A DNA stretch of 62,711 nucleotides from CAYWRO01 sp964460345 (lineage in GTDB: Bacteria; Planctomycetota; Phycisphaerae; Phycisphaerales; UBA1924), in the NCBI GenBank assembly GCA_964460345.1, contig CAYWRO010000014.1:1-62711 (forward strand), in the 5' to 3' direction. This document shows positions 26,273-34,261 of this stretch, in pieces (positions within the stretch are counted from its first letter, which is position 1; each line of letters starts with the position of its first letter). The notes under the pieces were generated by a model. That model had not been told where the DNA came from. It saw nothing but the letters and a program-made list of their open reading frames with translations, and did no database searches. A program made the translations under genes and the position numbers.

Positions 26273-26995
26273 TCAGCGGCCGCCCATCGCGCGCTTGATC
26301 GCTGTGATTTCCTCTTCGACCTGTGCCGGGGCCGCCACGGTCTCGCCGACGACCTTCCGCAGCGTTGCCCGGAATCGCCGTTTGACGGAAACGATCATGT
26401 TTGAAGCGTGGGCGGCGTCGCGCGCTTCGACCAGTCGCGCCAGTTCGTCCATTGGGAGGGGCTGGGTTCCCTTCGTGATCGGTCGGAGCACGTTCAGCTC
26501 AAAGGCCCGCCAGTGCGCCTTGAGGCCGTCCGTCTCACACCCCGCGCGCAGCCGCTCGACGGTCACGGCCAGCACCGCCGCGGCCCACTGACGGTCGAAC
26601 GCATCCGATGGCGCGCTGTCTTCGCGGGCTCGCTCGCCACTCCCCAGATTCAGGGCCGGCTCATCCAGGGAGACGTCGCCGCGTCGGCGAGCCATGCGGC
26701 GCTGATGATCAATGAGAAAGTTCCGCAGCGACGTCTTCACAAAGGCGCGAAACGTTCCGCGCCCCTTGTCGGCCCGGCCCAGAAAGTCACGCCCGAGCAC
26801 GACTTGCGTGAGGAAGTCCTGCGTGATGTCCGACGCATCGTGCGTCGAAAATCCCTTGCGGCGCACGTACGCGTACACCGGGCTCCAGTACGCGCGGAGC
26901 AGTTTTTCGAGGTCGCCCGGGTCGTGCTGTGCGCGCAGGATCAGCGACCAGGATGTTGAATCGAACCAGGCGTGCGTCAACCCGGACGTTGGCAT
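26273..26995 (-). CDS. ECF-type RNA polymerase sigma factor (planctomycete type)
   Basis: Region 2 is clear: LLRAYWSPVYAYVRRKGFS, then DASDITQDFLTQVV and GTFRAFVKTSLRNFLIDHQR (core binding, -10 recognition). Region 4 is represented by the C-terminal helices after LRPITKGTQPLPMDELARL, with SVKRRFRATLRKVVGE as a likely recognition helix. Such long-linker ECF factors are typical of planctomycetes and are often paired with Ser/Thr kinases, none of which is seen here. 240 residues from the ATG at 26995; a GTG at 27031 is an alternative. It lies 148 nt upstream of the GH1 gene on the same strand and might control it. No anti-sigma factor is adjacent. Confidence 0.82.
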   Translation of the reverse strand: MPTSGLTHAWFDSTSWSLILRAQHDPGDLEKLLRAYWSPVYAYVRRKGFSTHDASDITQDFLTQVVLGRDFLGRADKGRGTFRAFVKTSLRNFLIDHQRRMARRRGDVSLDEPALNLGSGERAREDSAPSDAFDRQWAAAVLAVTVERLRAGCETDGLKAHWRAFELNVLRPITKGTQPLPMDELARLVEARDAAHASNMIVSVKRRFRATLRKVVGETVAAPAQVEEEITAIKRAMGGR

Positions 26996-27146
26996 GGTGT
27001 GGGCGAGAGAGGGCCTTTGTGTCGTCAGCACCTACGCGTTCGGCAGGCGCTCGGATCCCGCGCGACGCTGTCATCCGCGGCGATGCCTCGTGCGTTGCGA
27101 ATGCCACCTGCTTCCCCAACGTCGAACCTCGCTGCGAACCATCTTC

Positions 27147-27162
27147 TACACTCACCGCCGTG
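27147..27162 (+). promoter_or_regulatory. -10 box 7 nt before the btpA start codon
   Basis: TACACT (27147-27152) is followed by 7 nt and the GTG at 27160. No Shine-Dalgarno site is present. The same hexamer serves as the feoAB -10 at 58293, where the -35 and spacing are also good. Confidence 0.45.
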
Positions 27163-27990
27163 CCGCGGACGAATCTGACACAACCTGTCCCGAATCCTTT
27201 GCCGGCCGGGGCGCTCGTCGGCATGGTGCATCTGGGCGCCACCCCCGGGGCGCCCTTCGCCGCCCATTCCGTTCAGGCCCTTGTCGACCAGGCCGCCAGA
27301 GAGGCGGAGATCCTCGCCGCGGCGGGGTTCGACGCCGTCATCGTCGAGAACATGCACGACCGGCCGTATGTGCATGGTCGCCAGCGGCCGGAGGTCGTCG
27401 CCGCCATGACGCTCGCCGCCGCGGCGGTTCGCCAGGCTGCGCCGGGGCTTGTCCTGGGAGTTCAGGTGCTCAGCGGCGGGAATCACGAAGCGCTGGCGAT
27501 CGCGCAGGCAGTGGGGGGAACGTTCATTCGCTGTGAAAACTTCGTCTTCAGCCACGTCGCCGATGAGGGGCTGCTTGTCAGGGCGGAGGCCGGCGATCTT
27601 CTCCGCTACCGGCGCGAGATCGGCGCAACTTCGGTGGCCATCTTTGCGGACGTTAAGAAGAAGCACGCGTCGCACGCCTTGACGGCTGACGTCACGCTGG
27701 CGGAGGCGGTTGAGGCTGCGGAGTTTTTTGGGGCGGATGGGGTAATCGTCACGGGGACGGCAACGGGGAAGCCCGTCGACTCGAACGACATCGTCGCGGC
27801 GCGCGGGGCGACACGCTTGCCCGTGATCATCGGCAGCGGCGTGACGGCCGACAGCGCGGCGGCGCTGCTTCACAACGCCGATGCGCTGATCGTCGGCTCC
27901 TGGATCAAGCAGGGCGGCTGCTGGAGCAAACCGATTAATGAGGCCCGCTGCCGCGAGATGGTCGCCGCCGTGCGGGCCGCGCGAGGGTGA
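27160..27990 (+). CDS. BtpA family protein
   Basis: A TIM-barrel protein of 276 residues matching BtpA, known in cyanobacteria for stabilising photosystem I but widespread in non-photosynthetic bacteria with unknown function. Signature segments: VGMVHLGATPGAPF at the start, DAVIVENMHDRPY, VLGVQVLSGGNHEALAIA, FIRCENFVFSHVADEGL, IFADVKKKHASHAL, and the closing GSGVTADSAAALLHNADALI / GSWIKQGG with the barrel phosphate-binding loop. The GTG at 27160 is chosen because homologous sequence begins shortly after it; the upstream frame lacks coding character. Divergent from the sigma-factor gene. Confidence 0.87.
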   Translation: MPRTNLTQPVPNPLPAGALVGMVHLGATPGAPFAAHSVQALVDQAAREAEILAAAGFDAVIVENMHDRPYVHGRQRPEVVAAMTLAAAAVRQAAPGLVLGVQVLSGGNHEALAIAQAVGGTFIRCENFVFSHVADEGLLVRAEAGDLLRYRREIGATSVAIFADVKKKHASHALTADVTLAEAVEAAEFFGADGVIVTGTATGKPVDSNDIVAARGATRLPVIIGSGVTADSAAALLHNADALIVGSWIKQGGCWSKPINEARCREMVAAVRAARG

Positions 27991-27992
27991 CT

Positions 27993-28637
27993 TCAGCGGC
28001 GGCGGCGCATCGCCAGCAGTGCGCACCCGGACAGCAGGCCGAGCGAGGCCGGCGACGGCACCGTGACCGACCAGACGCTCGCATCGCCCGGCAGGCCCTG
28101 GATGTGCTGCGCAATCCGGAATCGGGACGGCTCGTCGGTGATCGCGCCGATCACATCGTCGACCGTGTACCCACCCGTCAGGTTGAATCGGACCGTCAGG
28201 GTCTCGCCGATTCCCGCGTTGATCCCGTTCATGGGCGGGGGCGCATCGGCATCGGCGCTGTACAAGGTTGACCACGCCCCTCCGTGGTGCTGGATTGAGC
28301 CCGCCGGCTGTCCGGGCGAAGCGCCGGAAGAGAACTTCACGCCCGGGGACTGAGCAGCGATCTCCGGCACTGCCAGCGCCACCGTCGCCAGGGCGGAGGC
28401 ATCGAAGTAGACCGCCGTGATCACCGACGCGGTGGTCGAGTCGTTGTGGAAGGTGAACTCGATCTGGTCCGTGCCGGCAGGGGCCACGTCGACCCAGAGA
28501 TCCAGGCCGGAGACGTCCGCCCCGTCGGCATTTTCAAAGATCGCCAGATCAATCCGCGCGGCCTCCGCGGCAGAGACGAAGACCAGCGACGGCAGCACCG
28601 ACAGCGACAGCGCTCGAGAGAGCAAACGCGAGGTCAT
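27993..28637 (-). CDS. Secreted protein with C-terminal PEP-CTERM-like sorting signal
   Basis: 214 residues with a Sec signal (LSRALSLSVLPSLVFVSAAEA) and a C-terminal tripartite signal: VPSPAS, a hydrophobic stretch (LGLLSGCALLAM) and RRRR. Such tails are processed by exosortase-like enzymes, leaving the protein at the cell surface. The middle is beta-rich (IEFTFHNDSTTASVITAVYF; TLTVRFNLTGGYTVDDVIGA) and may be an adhesin-like or ice-binding-like sandwich; not assigned. The ATG at 28637 follows GGAG at 11 nt. Convergent with btpA. Confidence 0.75.
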   Translation of the reverse strand: MTSRLLSRALSLSVLPSLVFVSAAEAARIDLAIFENADGADVSGLDLWVDVAPAGTDQIEFTFHNDSTTASVITAVYFDASALATVALAVPEIAAQSPGVKFSSGASPGQPAGSIQHHGGAWSTLYSADADAPPPMNGINAGIGETLTVRFNLTGGYTVDDVIGAITDEPSRFRIAQHIQGLPGDASVWSVTVPSPASLGLLSGCALLAMRRRR

Positions 28638-28803
28638 TGAACAAACTCCGGGTTTTTGCATCCAGCAACGCAGACGTCATGCGGGGCGACCGGCCGCCCG
28701 GCGTCTACATCGGTTTACTACGGTCCTTCAAAGAGGCCCGGAAGCCTACCACCTGATTTCGGGTAGTCACCCAAAATGCAGGCAAATCCCGCAAATCGGG
28801 CAA

Positions 28804-30315
28804 TTACCGGGCCGTGATGGTCAGCTCCAGCGGCTTGCCCTCGACTTGCGGGCGCTCCACGGCGGCCTTCAGACGCCGCGCCCGATGCTCGGACCAGTCC
28901 CGCACCGCCAGATCCGGGGCCTCCGCCGCGGCGGGGTGCACGCGGATGAGGTCGTACCGGTTGTCGCGCTGGGCGGGCACGTGCCCGGCGTCGCGGATGA
29001 GGCGGCAGAGGAGGGCCTCATCCAGGCAGTAGGTCGTGCCCGCGCTGGAGACGACGTTCTCCTCCATCATGATGGAGCCCATGTCGTTGGCCCCGAACTT
29101 CAGGGCTGTCTGGCCGATGTGCGGGCCCATGGTGACCCACGACGCGCCGATGGAGTAGATGTTGTCGAGGAAGAGCCGGCTGACGGCCTGTGTCCGCAGG
29201 TAGTCCGTCGCGGAGGACATGCGGACGCGCCGGCCGAACTCCGGGTGGGCTTTCGGGTCTCCATCGCCTTCGAGCGAAGCGACCCAATCGCCGGGGAAGC
29301 CCTCTTCCTGCTCCCCCGGCGATTGTGGCCAACCCCTCACGCGACCCAGCGGCGTGTTTTCGCGCTGGAAAGGCCAGGAAATAAAGGCCTTGTAGTGGCC
29401 TATTGCGTCGCCGCCCGGACGAGCGTCCGGACGGTTCCCCCTGTTGGTTCCCTCCCCCCCCGTGCCGGTCGCCGAGACCGAACACACACCTCGCTCGTCA
29501 GCATACCACAAGGTGCCGCTCTCACGCAAGGCCCGATCCTGCCATTTTCTCACAAGCGCCATGTGGTGGATGCGGTCGGCGAGGCCCTCGATGTGTCCGA
29601 ACATCATCGTGGCGCTGGTGAACATGCCGAGGGTGTGGGCGACGTACATGCACGTCAGCCACGCCTCGGCGTCACACTTGCCCAGGCCGATCTTCCGCCG
29701 CACGGCGGGCGCGAAGATTTCTCCGCCCCCGCCGGGGAGCGAGTCCAGCCCCGCGTCCTTCAGCCGCACCATCACCCAGCGGATCTTGGCTTCCAGGTCG
29801 GCCCCGGGGGGATCGAAGAAATGGACGAACTCGATGAACTCCGGCGGGCTGAACGCGTGGATGTGGATGTGCGGGAACCGCTCGCGGATCGCGCCGAGCA
29901 AGTCGAGGTACCAGTCCAGCGGCAGGGCCGGGTTCATGCCGCCCTGCATCAGGATCTGCGTTCCCCCGATCGCGTCCAGCTCCGCGATTTTGTCGAGAAT
30001 TGCCGCGGTTTCCAGCGTGTACGCATCGTCGTCGTCGGCGTCGCGGCGGAAGGCGCAGAACGTGCACTTGGCGTTGCAGACGTTCGTGTAGTTGATGTTC
30101 CGGTCGATGACGTACGTCCGGATGTGGTCGCCGTGAATGGCGCGGCAGCGCGCATCGGCCCACCGCCCGAGCGTGTGCAGCGGCATCTGCTTCAGGGCGT
30201 CGAGCCCCTGCTGCGGCGTCAGACGAGCCTGCCCCACCGCGACGGCGCGCAGCAGGCCGGGGTCGTCATGGGCAAGGTTCGGATGTTCACTTGGTGGCGT
30301 GTAGATGGGGGGCAT
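28804..30315 (-). CDS. mqnC: Radical SAM cyclic dehypoxanthinyl futalosine synthase
   Basis: Third enzyme of the futalosine route to menaquinone; radical SAM cyclisation. The 4Fe-4S motif is C-x3-C-x2-C in NVCNAKCTFCAFRR. Other family blocks: GGTQILMQGGMNPALPLDWY, IHAFSPPEFIEF, GLDSLPGGGGEIF, TSATMMFGHIE, FISWPFQRENTPLG, LRTQAVSRLFLDNIYSIGAS and MMEENVVSSAG. At 503 residues it is longer than the usual 350-420: extra sequence lies after RKWQD (about 45 codons) and after TPLGRV, both containing palindromes. GGAG precedes the ATG. MqnE is the alternative assignment, but WPFQ..NT and the GG-rich motif favour MqnC. Confidence 0.88.
   Translation of the reverse strand: MPPIYTPPSEHPNLAHDDPGLLRAVAVGQARLTPQQGLDALKQMPLHTLGRWADARCRAIHGDHIRTYVIDRNINYTNVCNAKCTFCAFRRDADDDDAYTLETAAILDKIAELDAIGGTQILMQGGMNPALPLDWYLDLLGAIRERFPHIHIHAFSPPEFIEFVHFFDPPGADLEAKIRWVMVRLKDAGLDSLPGGGGEIFAPAVRRKIGLGKCDAEAWLTCMYVAHTLGMFTSATMMFGHIEGLADRIHHMALVRKWQDRALRESGTLWYADERGVCSVSATGTGGEGTNRGNRPDARPGGDAIGHYKAFISWPFQRENTPLGRVRGWPQSPGEQEEGFPGDWVASLEGDGDPKAHPEFGRRVRMSSATDYLRTQAVSRLFLDNIYSIGASWVTMGPHIGQTALKFGANDMGSIMMEENVVSSAGTTYCLDEALLCRLIRDAGHVPAQRDNRYDLIRVHPAAAEAPDLAVRDWSEHRARRLKAAVERPQVEGKPLELTITAR
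29285..29335. repeat. 12-bp perfect inverted repeat inside mqnC
   Basis: CAATCGCCGGGG (29285-29296) and its exact reverse complement (29324-29335) are separated by 27 nt. It lies within a segment of MqnC (after TPLGRV) that looks expanded. Confidence 0.6.
29415..29430. repeat. 7-bp perfect palindrome inside an mqnC insertion
   Basis: CCGGACG-AG-CGTCCGG is in the middle of the roughly 45-codon Gly/Arg/Asp-rich insertion between RKWQD and HYKAFISW of the encoded protein. The insertion keeps the reading frame. Confidence 0.55.
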
Positions 30316-30537
30316 CGGTGACTCCGCCCCAGTTTAGAACCTTTCAGGAAGGATTGAAAGCCAGCCTTGGCCGTACGGACTTTGACGGGGTATTACGCTC
30401 GGGTTTAGCAAGGTTATCGGACGCCCCGCTTCCCTTCAGCATCGCAAATCCCGAGGCCGTGGTTCAGATCAGCCTCCTCCCTGCCGATGCAGAAGAAGGC
30501 GGGCGCTGCGGAGCGACCCGTCAGGAGGCAAAGAACA
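30316..30537. promoter_or_regulatory. Divergent promoter region between mqnC and a membrane-protein gene
   Basis: This 222-nt gap must drive mqnC leftwards and the membrane gene rightwards. For mqnC, TAAACT (minus strand, near 30331-30336) lies 16 nt before the ATG. For the plus strand, TTGACG (about 30382) with TTAGCA 17 nt on, or TTGGCC with TATTAC 18 nt on, are possible pairs. The choice cannot be made from sequence. Confidence 0.4.
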
Positions 30538-31452
30538 ATGGCGCAGCCGAAGCCACATGTATCGGAGGCAGTCGCGCGCCTGCGCTTGTGGGTGTCCGCC
30601 GCGGGTCTCATCGTCTGTCTGGCAGCCGTGACCCAGACGTTCATCTACGGCCTGGCCCATTACACCGACATCCGATGGACCTCGCTGGCGAAGCAGGCCG
30701 CCGACGGTGAACTCAAGGTCGTCGTCACGGACGGCCAGGTGGGGGCTTCCGTCTCGGCGTCGGAACTCCGCGGCGGCCGGCTCAGCGAATCCGGGCAGCA
30801 GCAGGCGCTGGCCGCTCTCGAGCCAAACAAGGTCCGCAGCAAGGCGGATGTCATTCTGGAACGCAGCAACAACATCGCCGCCGCGGCGGGCGTCATCGGC
30901 GCCTTCACCATGCTCGGGCTGACTTTCCTCGGCACGGTCATCGCCGGCGGGGCGAAGGTTCCGGGCGTGCAGAAGGCGGCCACCGCCTCCACATGGGCGA
31001 TGGTGGTCTTCGTCGTCGCGCTGCCCTGGGCCGAGGCGATGCCCAGCCTGGCGATTCCGGGCGTCTTTGTGCAGTACACCTCCGTGGTCGAGGGCACCGA
31101 TGGCTTCATGGGTGTTCTCATCCGCGTGGCCATCCCGCTGGCCACCGCGGCCATGTGCGCGGTGGCGGTCTTCGCCTTCCGCGCGGGTGTGGAACGGGGC
31201 ATCATCGTGACGAGCGTCAGTGAACTGGACGAAGCCCTGGAGCGGGAGCTGTCCAGTATCCGCAAGCGCGGCGTCGCCGCGAATGCGCCGCGCAGCATGG
31301 GGGCGCTGAACCGGGCCCTGGGTGATTCCGACGAAGAGGACGAGCAGATGCCGGCCATTCTCCGGAACGCCGCGGGCGCAGAGTCCATGACACTGCGCGA
31401 CGAGCCGCCGGTGCGGCGGACCGCGGGCGAGAGCCTGCCGCGGCCGATCTGA
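30538..31452 (+). CDS. Membrane protein, function unknown
   Basis: 304 residues from the ATG at 30538, which has AGGAGG 10 nt upstream; the in-frame ATG at 30487 lacks a site. One N-terminal helix (LWVSAAGLIVCLAAVTQTFI) leads to an extracytoplasmic domain of about 90 residues, then three to four further helices (AAAAGVIGAFTMLGLTFLGT; WAMVVFVVALPWAEAM; VAIPLATAAMCAVAVFAF). The C-terminal 90 residues are cytoplasmic and charged (LGDSDEEDEQMP). I do not recognise the family. A GC-rich hairpin follows the stop. Confidence 0.65.
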   Translation: MAQPKPHVSEAVARLRLWVSAAGLIVCLAAVTQTFIYGLAHYTDIRWTSLAKQAADGELKVVVTDGQVGASVSASELRGGRLSESGQQQALAALEPNKVRSKADVILERSNNIAAAAGVIGAFTMLGLTFLGTVIAGGAKVPGVQKAATASTWAMVVFVVALPWAEAMPSLAIPGVFVQYTSVVEGTDGFMGVLIRVAIPLATAAMCAVAVFAFRAGVERGIIVTSVSELDEALERELSSIRKRGVAANAPRSMGALNRALGDSDEEDEQMPAILRNAAGAESMTLRDEPPVRRTAGESLPRPI

Positions 31453-31483
31453 GCGTCCGCCCTGCACAGCCTGAACCTCACCT

Positions 31484-31512
31484 GGACCGCAAGGGCGGCG
31501 GCGCGGTCCTTT
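31484..31512 (+). terminator. Possible terminator after the membrane-protein gene
   Basis: GGACCGC (31484-31490) pairs with GCGGTCC (31503-31509) around a 12-nt loop and is followed by TTTA. The T-run is short, so this is a modest candidate. Confidence 0.45.
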
Positions 31513-31573
31513 ACGCAATGTTCACTCAATAAGGGGGGTTTTCGGTGGCCGGCCCCCGGCTCGCCCGGTATCC

Positions 31574-31618
31574 TCACGCGCTGTTCGCTGAGCCGGGGCT
31601 GAAGCCCCCAGCGGTGAG
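31574..31618 (+). promoter_or_regulatory. Stem-loop in the leader of the lamin-tail surface-protein gene
   Basis: CTCACgCGCTG near 31574-31584 pairs with CAGCGgTGAG near 31609-31618, enclosing the strong inner hairpin GGGGCTGAAGCCCC. It sits about 35-80 nt before the ATG at 31653. No known riboswitch motif was recognised. Confidence 0.4.
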
Positions 31619-31652
31619 AGAGAGTCCTTCAAACCTGATGGGAGAGAGACAA

Positions 31653-32351
31653 ATGAAGACACGTGGAATCACTGCGCTCCTGGCCCTCACCGGCGTCGCG
31701 GCCGCTGCCCAGGCCAACCTGATCATCTCGGAAGTCGTCGATGCCGACCTGCCCGGCGGCCTGCCGAAGTTCGTTGAACTGACGAACACGGGGGCCGCCC
31801 CGATCGACCTGTCCGCCTACAGCATCGGCAACTACAGCAACGGCGGGACCTCCCTCGGCGGCGGCGGCTCCACCGCCCTCACCGGCACCCTCGCCCCCGG
31901 CGCTTCCTACGTCATCTCGTACGAGAACAGCGACGGGCCCGGGGTCGGATTTTTCTTCGACGTCTACGGCTTTGATCCCGACAACTTCGATCAAGGCTCG
32001 TTCATCAACGGCGACGATGTGATCGCCCTCTTCCTCGGAGTCGCGACCGGCGATGGCACCGATGCGACGCTGGTGGACCTGTACGGTGTGATCGGCGTCG
32101 ACGGCACCAACGAGGTCTGGGAGTACACCGACGGCTACGCCTATCGCAACTTTGACGTGATCTCCGCCTCGGCCACCTTCGACCCGTCGCAGTGGACGTT
32201 TGCCGGCGCCGGCGCGCTGGACGGCGTCGACGGCCCGGGCACCGCGGCCGTCACGACCCCCGGCACCCACAGCTTCATCCCGACCCCCGGGGCCGCGGCT
32301 CTGCTGGCGATGGGCGGCGGCCTGGTGGCGATGCGCCGCCGCCGTGCCTGA
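31653..32351 (+). CDS. Lamin-tail-domain surface protein with PEP-CTERM-like tail
   Basis: 232 residues: Sec signal (GITALLALTGVAAAAQA), a lamin tail domain (LIISEVVDADLPGGLPKFVE, LTNTGAAPIDLSAYSIGNYS), then an Asp/Gly-rich beta region, and a C-terminal sorting signal (IPTPGAAALLAMGGGLVAM followed by RRRRA). Bacterial lamin-tail domains occur in secreted or surface proteins, often beside nucleases; here there is no extra catalytic domain. GGGAGAG lies upstream of the ATG. A strong terminator follows directly. It shares the sorting-signal design with the protein at 27993-28637, so both should be processed by the same sortase elsewhere in the genome. Confidence 0.8.
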   Translation: MKTRGITALLALTGVAAAAQANLIISEVVDADLPGGLPKFVELTNTGAAPIDLSAYSIGNYSNGGTSLGGGGSTALTGTLAPGASYVISYENSDGPGVGFFFDVYGFDPDNFDQGSFINGDDVIALFLGVATGDGTDATLVDLYGVIGVDGTNEVWEYTDGYAYRNFDVISASATFDPSQWTFAGAGALDGVDGPGTAAVTTPGTHSFIPTPGAAALLAMGGGLVAMRRRRA

Positions 32352-32378
32352 GCACGCAACTTCGCTGACAAATCTCGA

Positions 32379-32406
32379 CGGCCGCTCGCTTGCGAGCGGC
32401 CGTTTT
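32379..32406 (+). terminator. Strong Rho-independent terminator after the lamin-tail gene
   Basis: An 11-bp perfect stem (CGGCCGCTCGC / GCGAGCGGCCG, 32379-32402) is followed by TTTT at 32403-32406. Confidence 0.85.
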
Positions 32407-32419
32407 CATTCCCCGCGTC

Positions 32420-32434
32420 TACCCTCAGCCCGTG
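32420..32434 (+). promoter_or_regulatory. -10 box 6 nt before the hpt start codon
   Basis: TACCCT (32420-32425) is followed by 6 nt and the GTG at 32432. The preceding gene ends in a terminator at 32406, so a promoter must lie here; there is room for almost no leader and no Shine-Dalgarno site. Confidence 0.5.
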
Positions 32435-33016
32435 CTCCACCGCGTCGACACCATTCTGATCCATCGCGAGCAGATCGCCGCCCGCGTCGAGGAACTCGGC
32501 CACCAGATCTCGGCCGATTTCCGTTCGGTGATCGATGCCCCCCGGGATGGGGGGAAAGGCGGCGACCAGTCCCTCGTGCTCGTCCCGATCCTCACCGGCG
32601 CGATGGTGTTCGTCGCCGACCTCATCCGGCACATGCCGCTCCAGATGAGCATCCAGCCGGTCACCGTCAGCAGCTATCCGGGGGCGGCGACGACCAGCCA
32701 GGGGGCCAACATCCGCGGCGGGCTTCCCACGGACCTCCAGGGCCGGCACGTGCTGGTCGTCGATGACATTCTCGATACCGGCCGCACGCTGGGGCTCATC
32801 CGGCGCGTCATTGAGGCCCAGCGCCCCGCTTCGCTCCGCCTGGCGGTTCTCCTTCGCAAGCACAAGCAGCGCGATGAAGAGGTCGATGTTGATTACGCCG
32901 CCTTCGACATCGAAGACGAGTTCGTGGTCGGGTACGGCCTCGATTACGATGGGTACTTGAGGAACCTGCCGGACATCGGCGTGCTCCACCCGCCGGACGG
33001 CACTGAGGATGCGTGA
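32432..33016 (+). CDS. hpt: Hypoxanthine phosphoribosyltransferase
   Basis: Purine salvage: joins hypoxanthine or guanine to PRPP. The 194-residue protein has the PRPP-binding motif VLVVDDILDTGRTLG and the flexible-loop/substrate segments SYPGAATTSQG and LTGAMVFVADLIRH. The C-terminal FVVGYGLDYDGYLRNLPDIG block with the purine-stacking Asp/Tyr region is typical of bacterial HPRT. The GTG at 32432 (LHRVDTILIHREQIAARV after it) is chosen over an upstream frame that reads through the terminator. It ends with TGATG, overlapping the next gene by one base. Confidence 0.92.
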   Translation: MLHRVDTILIHREQIAARVEELGHQISADFRSVIDAPRDGGKGGDQSLVLVPILTGAMVFVADLIRHMPLQMSIQPVTVSSYPGAATTSQGANIRGGLPTDLQGRHVLVVDDILDTGRTLGLIRRVIEAQRPASLRLAVLLRKHKQRDEEVDVDYAAFDIEDEFVVGYGLDYDGYLRNLPDIGVLHPPDGTEDA

Positions 33017-34227
33017 TGGAGGCGGCCCGCCAGCACGGAGGAACGCTCGACGACGGCGGCCGCACGCCGGCCTCTCGGGCGTTTGTCCGAACTGAGCCAT
33101 CCTCCACCGAGACCGTCCTGGCCATTCGCCCGAGCCCGCTGTACATCGTTCTCCGGTCGCTGGGCGTGCTGGCGTGGATCATCGCCATTGCTGCCGTCAT
33201 GCTGTGGCTCGGTTCGGTCGGCGTCATTCGGGCCGGGGCGATGCCGTTTCTTCTCGCCGCGGCGGCCCTGCTGGGTGTGGTTCTCATCTGGCGCACGCTT
33301 GATTGGGCGTGCCGCAGTTACGCCCTGATCCGCGGCGGGCCGGGCGGCGGGCGCGTCGAGGCCTCGTGGGGCGTGCTGCGGCGCTCCAGCGTGGAGGCGC
33401 CCCTGGACGCCATTCGCAGCATCGTCATCCACCGCCTGCTCCGGGAGCGTCTCTTCGGCCTGGGCTCCATCGGCTTTGCGACCGCCGCGACGGACGGCGT
33501 TGAGGTCGCCTGGTGGATGGTCCCTGACCCGCAGAAGATCCGCACGCTCGCCCGGGCGGAGATCGAACGCGCCACGGACCCGCACAAGCGCGAGGGCACG
33601 GCTCGCCGCATGCCGGTCATCGGCGTCGCCGGCGGCATCGGCTCCGGCAAGAGCGCCCTTGCCGGCGCGCTGGCGAAGCTCGGCTGCGTGGTGATCGATT
33701 CCGATGCCGAGGCGAAGGCGGTGCTCCAGACGCCCGCCGTCCGCGAACAGTTGCGCGCCTGGTGGGGCGACCGTGTGCTGGATGAACAGGGGCAGGTGGA
33801 TCGCAAGGCCGTCGCGGCCATCGTCTTCACCGACTACGAGGCACGCCGACGCCTGGAAGGGCTCATTCACCCGATGATCCGGCACAGCCGCGCCGAGCAG
33901 ATCGAGGCCGCCCGGAATGCCGGGGCCCCCGGCGCGGTCATCGATGCGCCGCTGCTCTTCGAGGCCGGCGTGGATGCGGAGTGTGACTACATCGTCTTTG
34001 TTGACACGCCGCGTGAGCGCCGCCTCGAGCGGGTCCGCGCCCGCGGCTGGGATGAGGAGGAGCTCGACCGGCGCGAGCGGTCTCAATGGGACCTGGAGCG
34101 AAAGCGGGCGGCCAGCCACGATGTTGTTAAGAATGACGGCTCGCTGGCCGATCTTGATGCAGCGGCCCGACGTATCCTTACAAGAGCCACTGCGCACATC
34201 GAGCCCGGGGGGACTTCCGGCGGTTGA
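33016..34227 (+). CDS. coaE: Membrane PH-like domain fused to dephospho-CoA kinase
   Basis: CoaE makes the last step of coenzyme A synthesis. Residues about 200-390 are a complete CoaE: P-loop GVAGGIGSGKSAL, VVIDSDAEAKAVL, LIHPMIRHSRAEQ, the DAPLLFEAG block, and FVDTPRERRLERVRARGW. The first 200 residues are different: two transmembrane helices (IVLRSLGVLAWIIAIAAVML; AMPFLLAAAALLGVVLI) followed by a bacterial PH-like (bPH2) domain (SYALIRGG, RRSSVEAPLDAIRSIVIHR, GLGSIGFATAAT). The frame is continuous, with no stop. A separate internal start at 33611 for CoaE alone cannot be excluded but has a poor ribosome site. Translation is coupled to hpt. Confidence 0.85.
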   Translation: MEAARQHGGTLDDGGRTPASRAFVRTEPSSTETVLAIRPSPLYIVLRSLGVLAWIIAIAAVMLWLGSVGVIRAGAMPFLLAAAALLGVVLIWRTLDWACRSYALIRGGPGGGRVEASWGVLRRSSVEAPLDAIRSIVIHRLLRERLFGLGSIGFATAATDGVEVAWWMVPDPQKIRTLARAEIERATDPHKREGTARRMPVIGVAGGIGSGKSALAGALAKLGCVVIDSDAEAKAVLQTPAVREQLRAWWGDRVLDEQGQVDRKAVAAIVFTDYEARRRLEGLIHPMIRHSRAEQIEAARNAGAPGAVIDAPLLFEAGVDAECDYIVFVDTPRERRLERVRARGWDEEELDRRERSQWDLERKRAASHDVVKNDGSLADLDAAARRILTRATAHIEPGGTSGG

Positions 34228-34255
34228 CGCGCCCGGCCACGAAGGCGGGTATACT
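34224..34255 (+). promoter_or_regulatory. Probable rho promoter
   Basis: TATACT (34250-34255) is a good -10; TTGACG at 34224-34229 is a possible -35 but the 20-bp spacer is long. It lies right at the coaE stop codon. Confidence 0.45.
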
Positions 34256-34261
34256 TCCATG

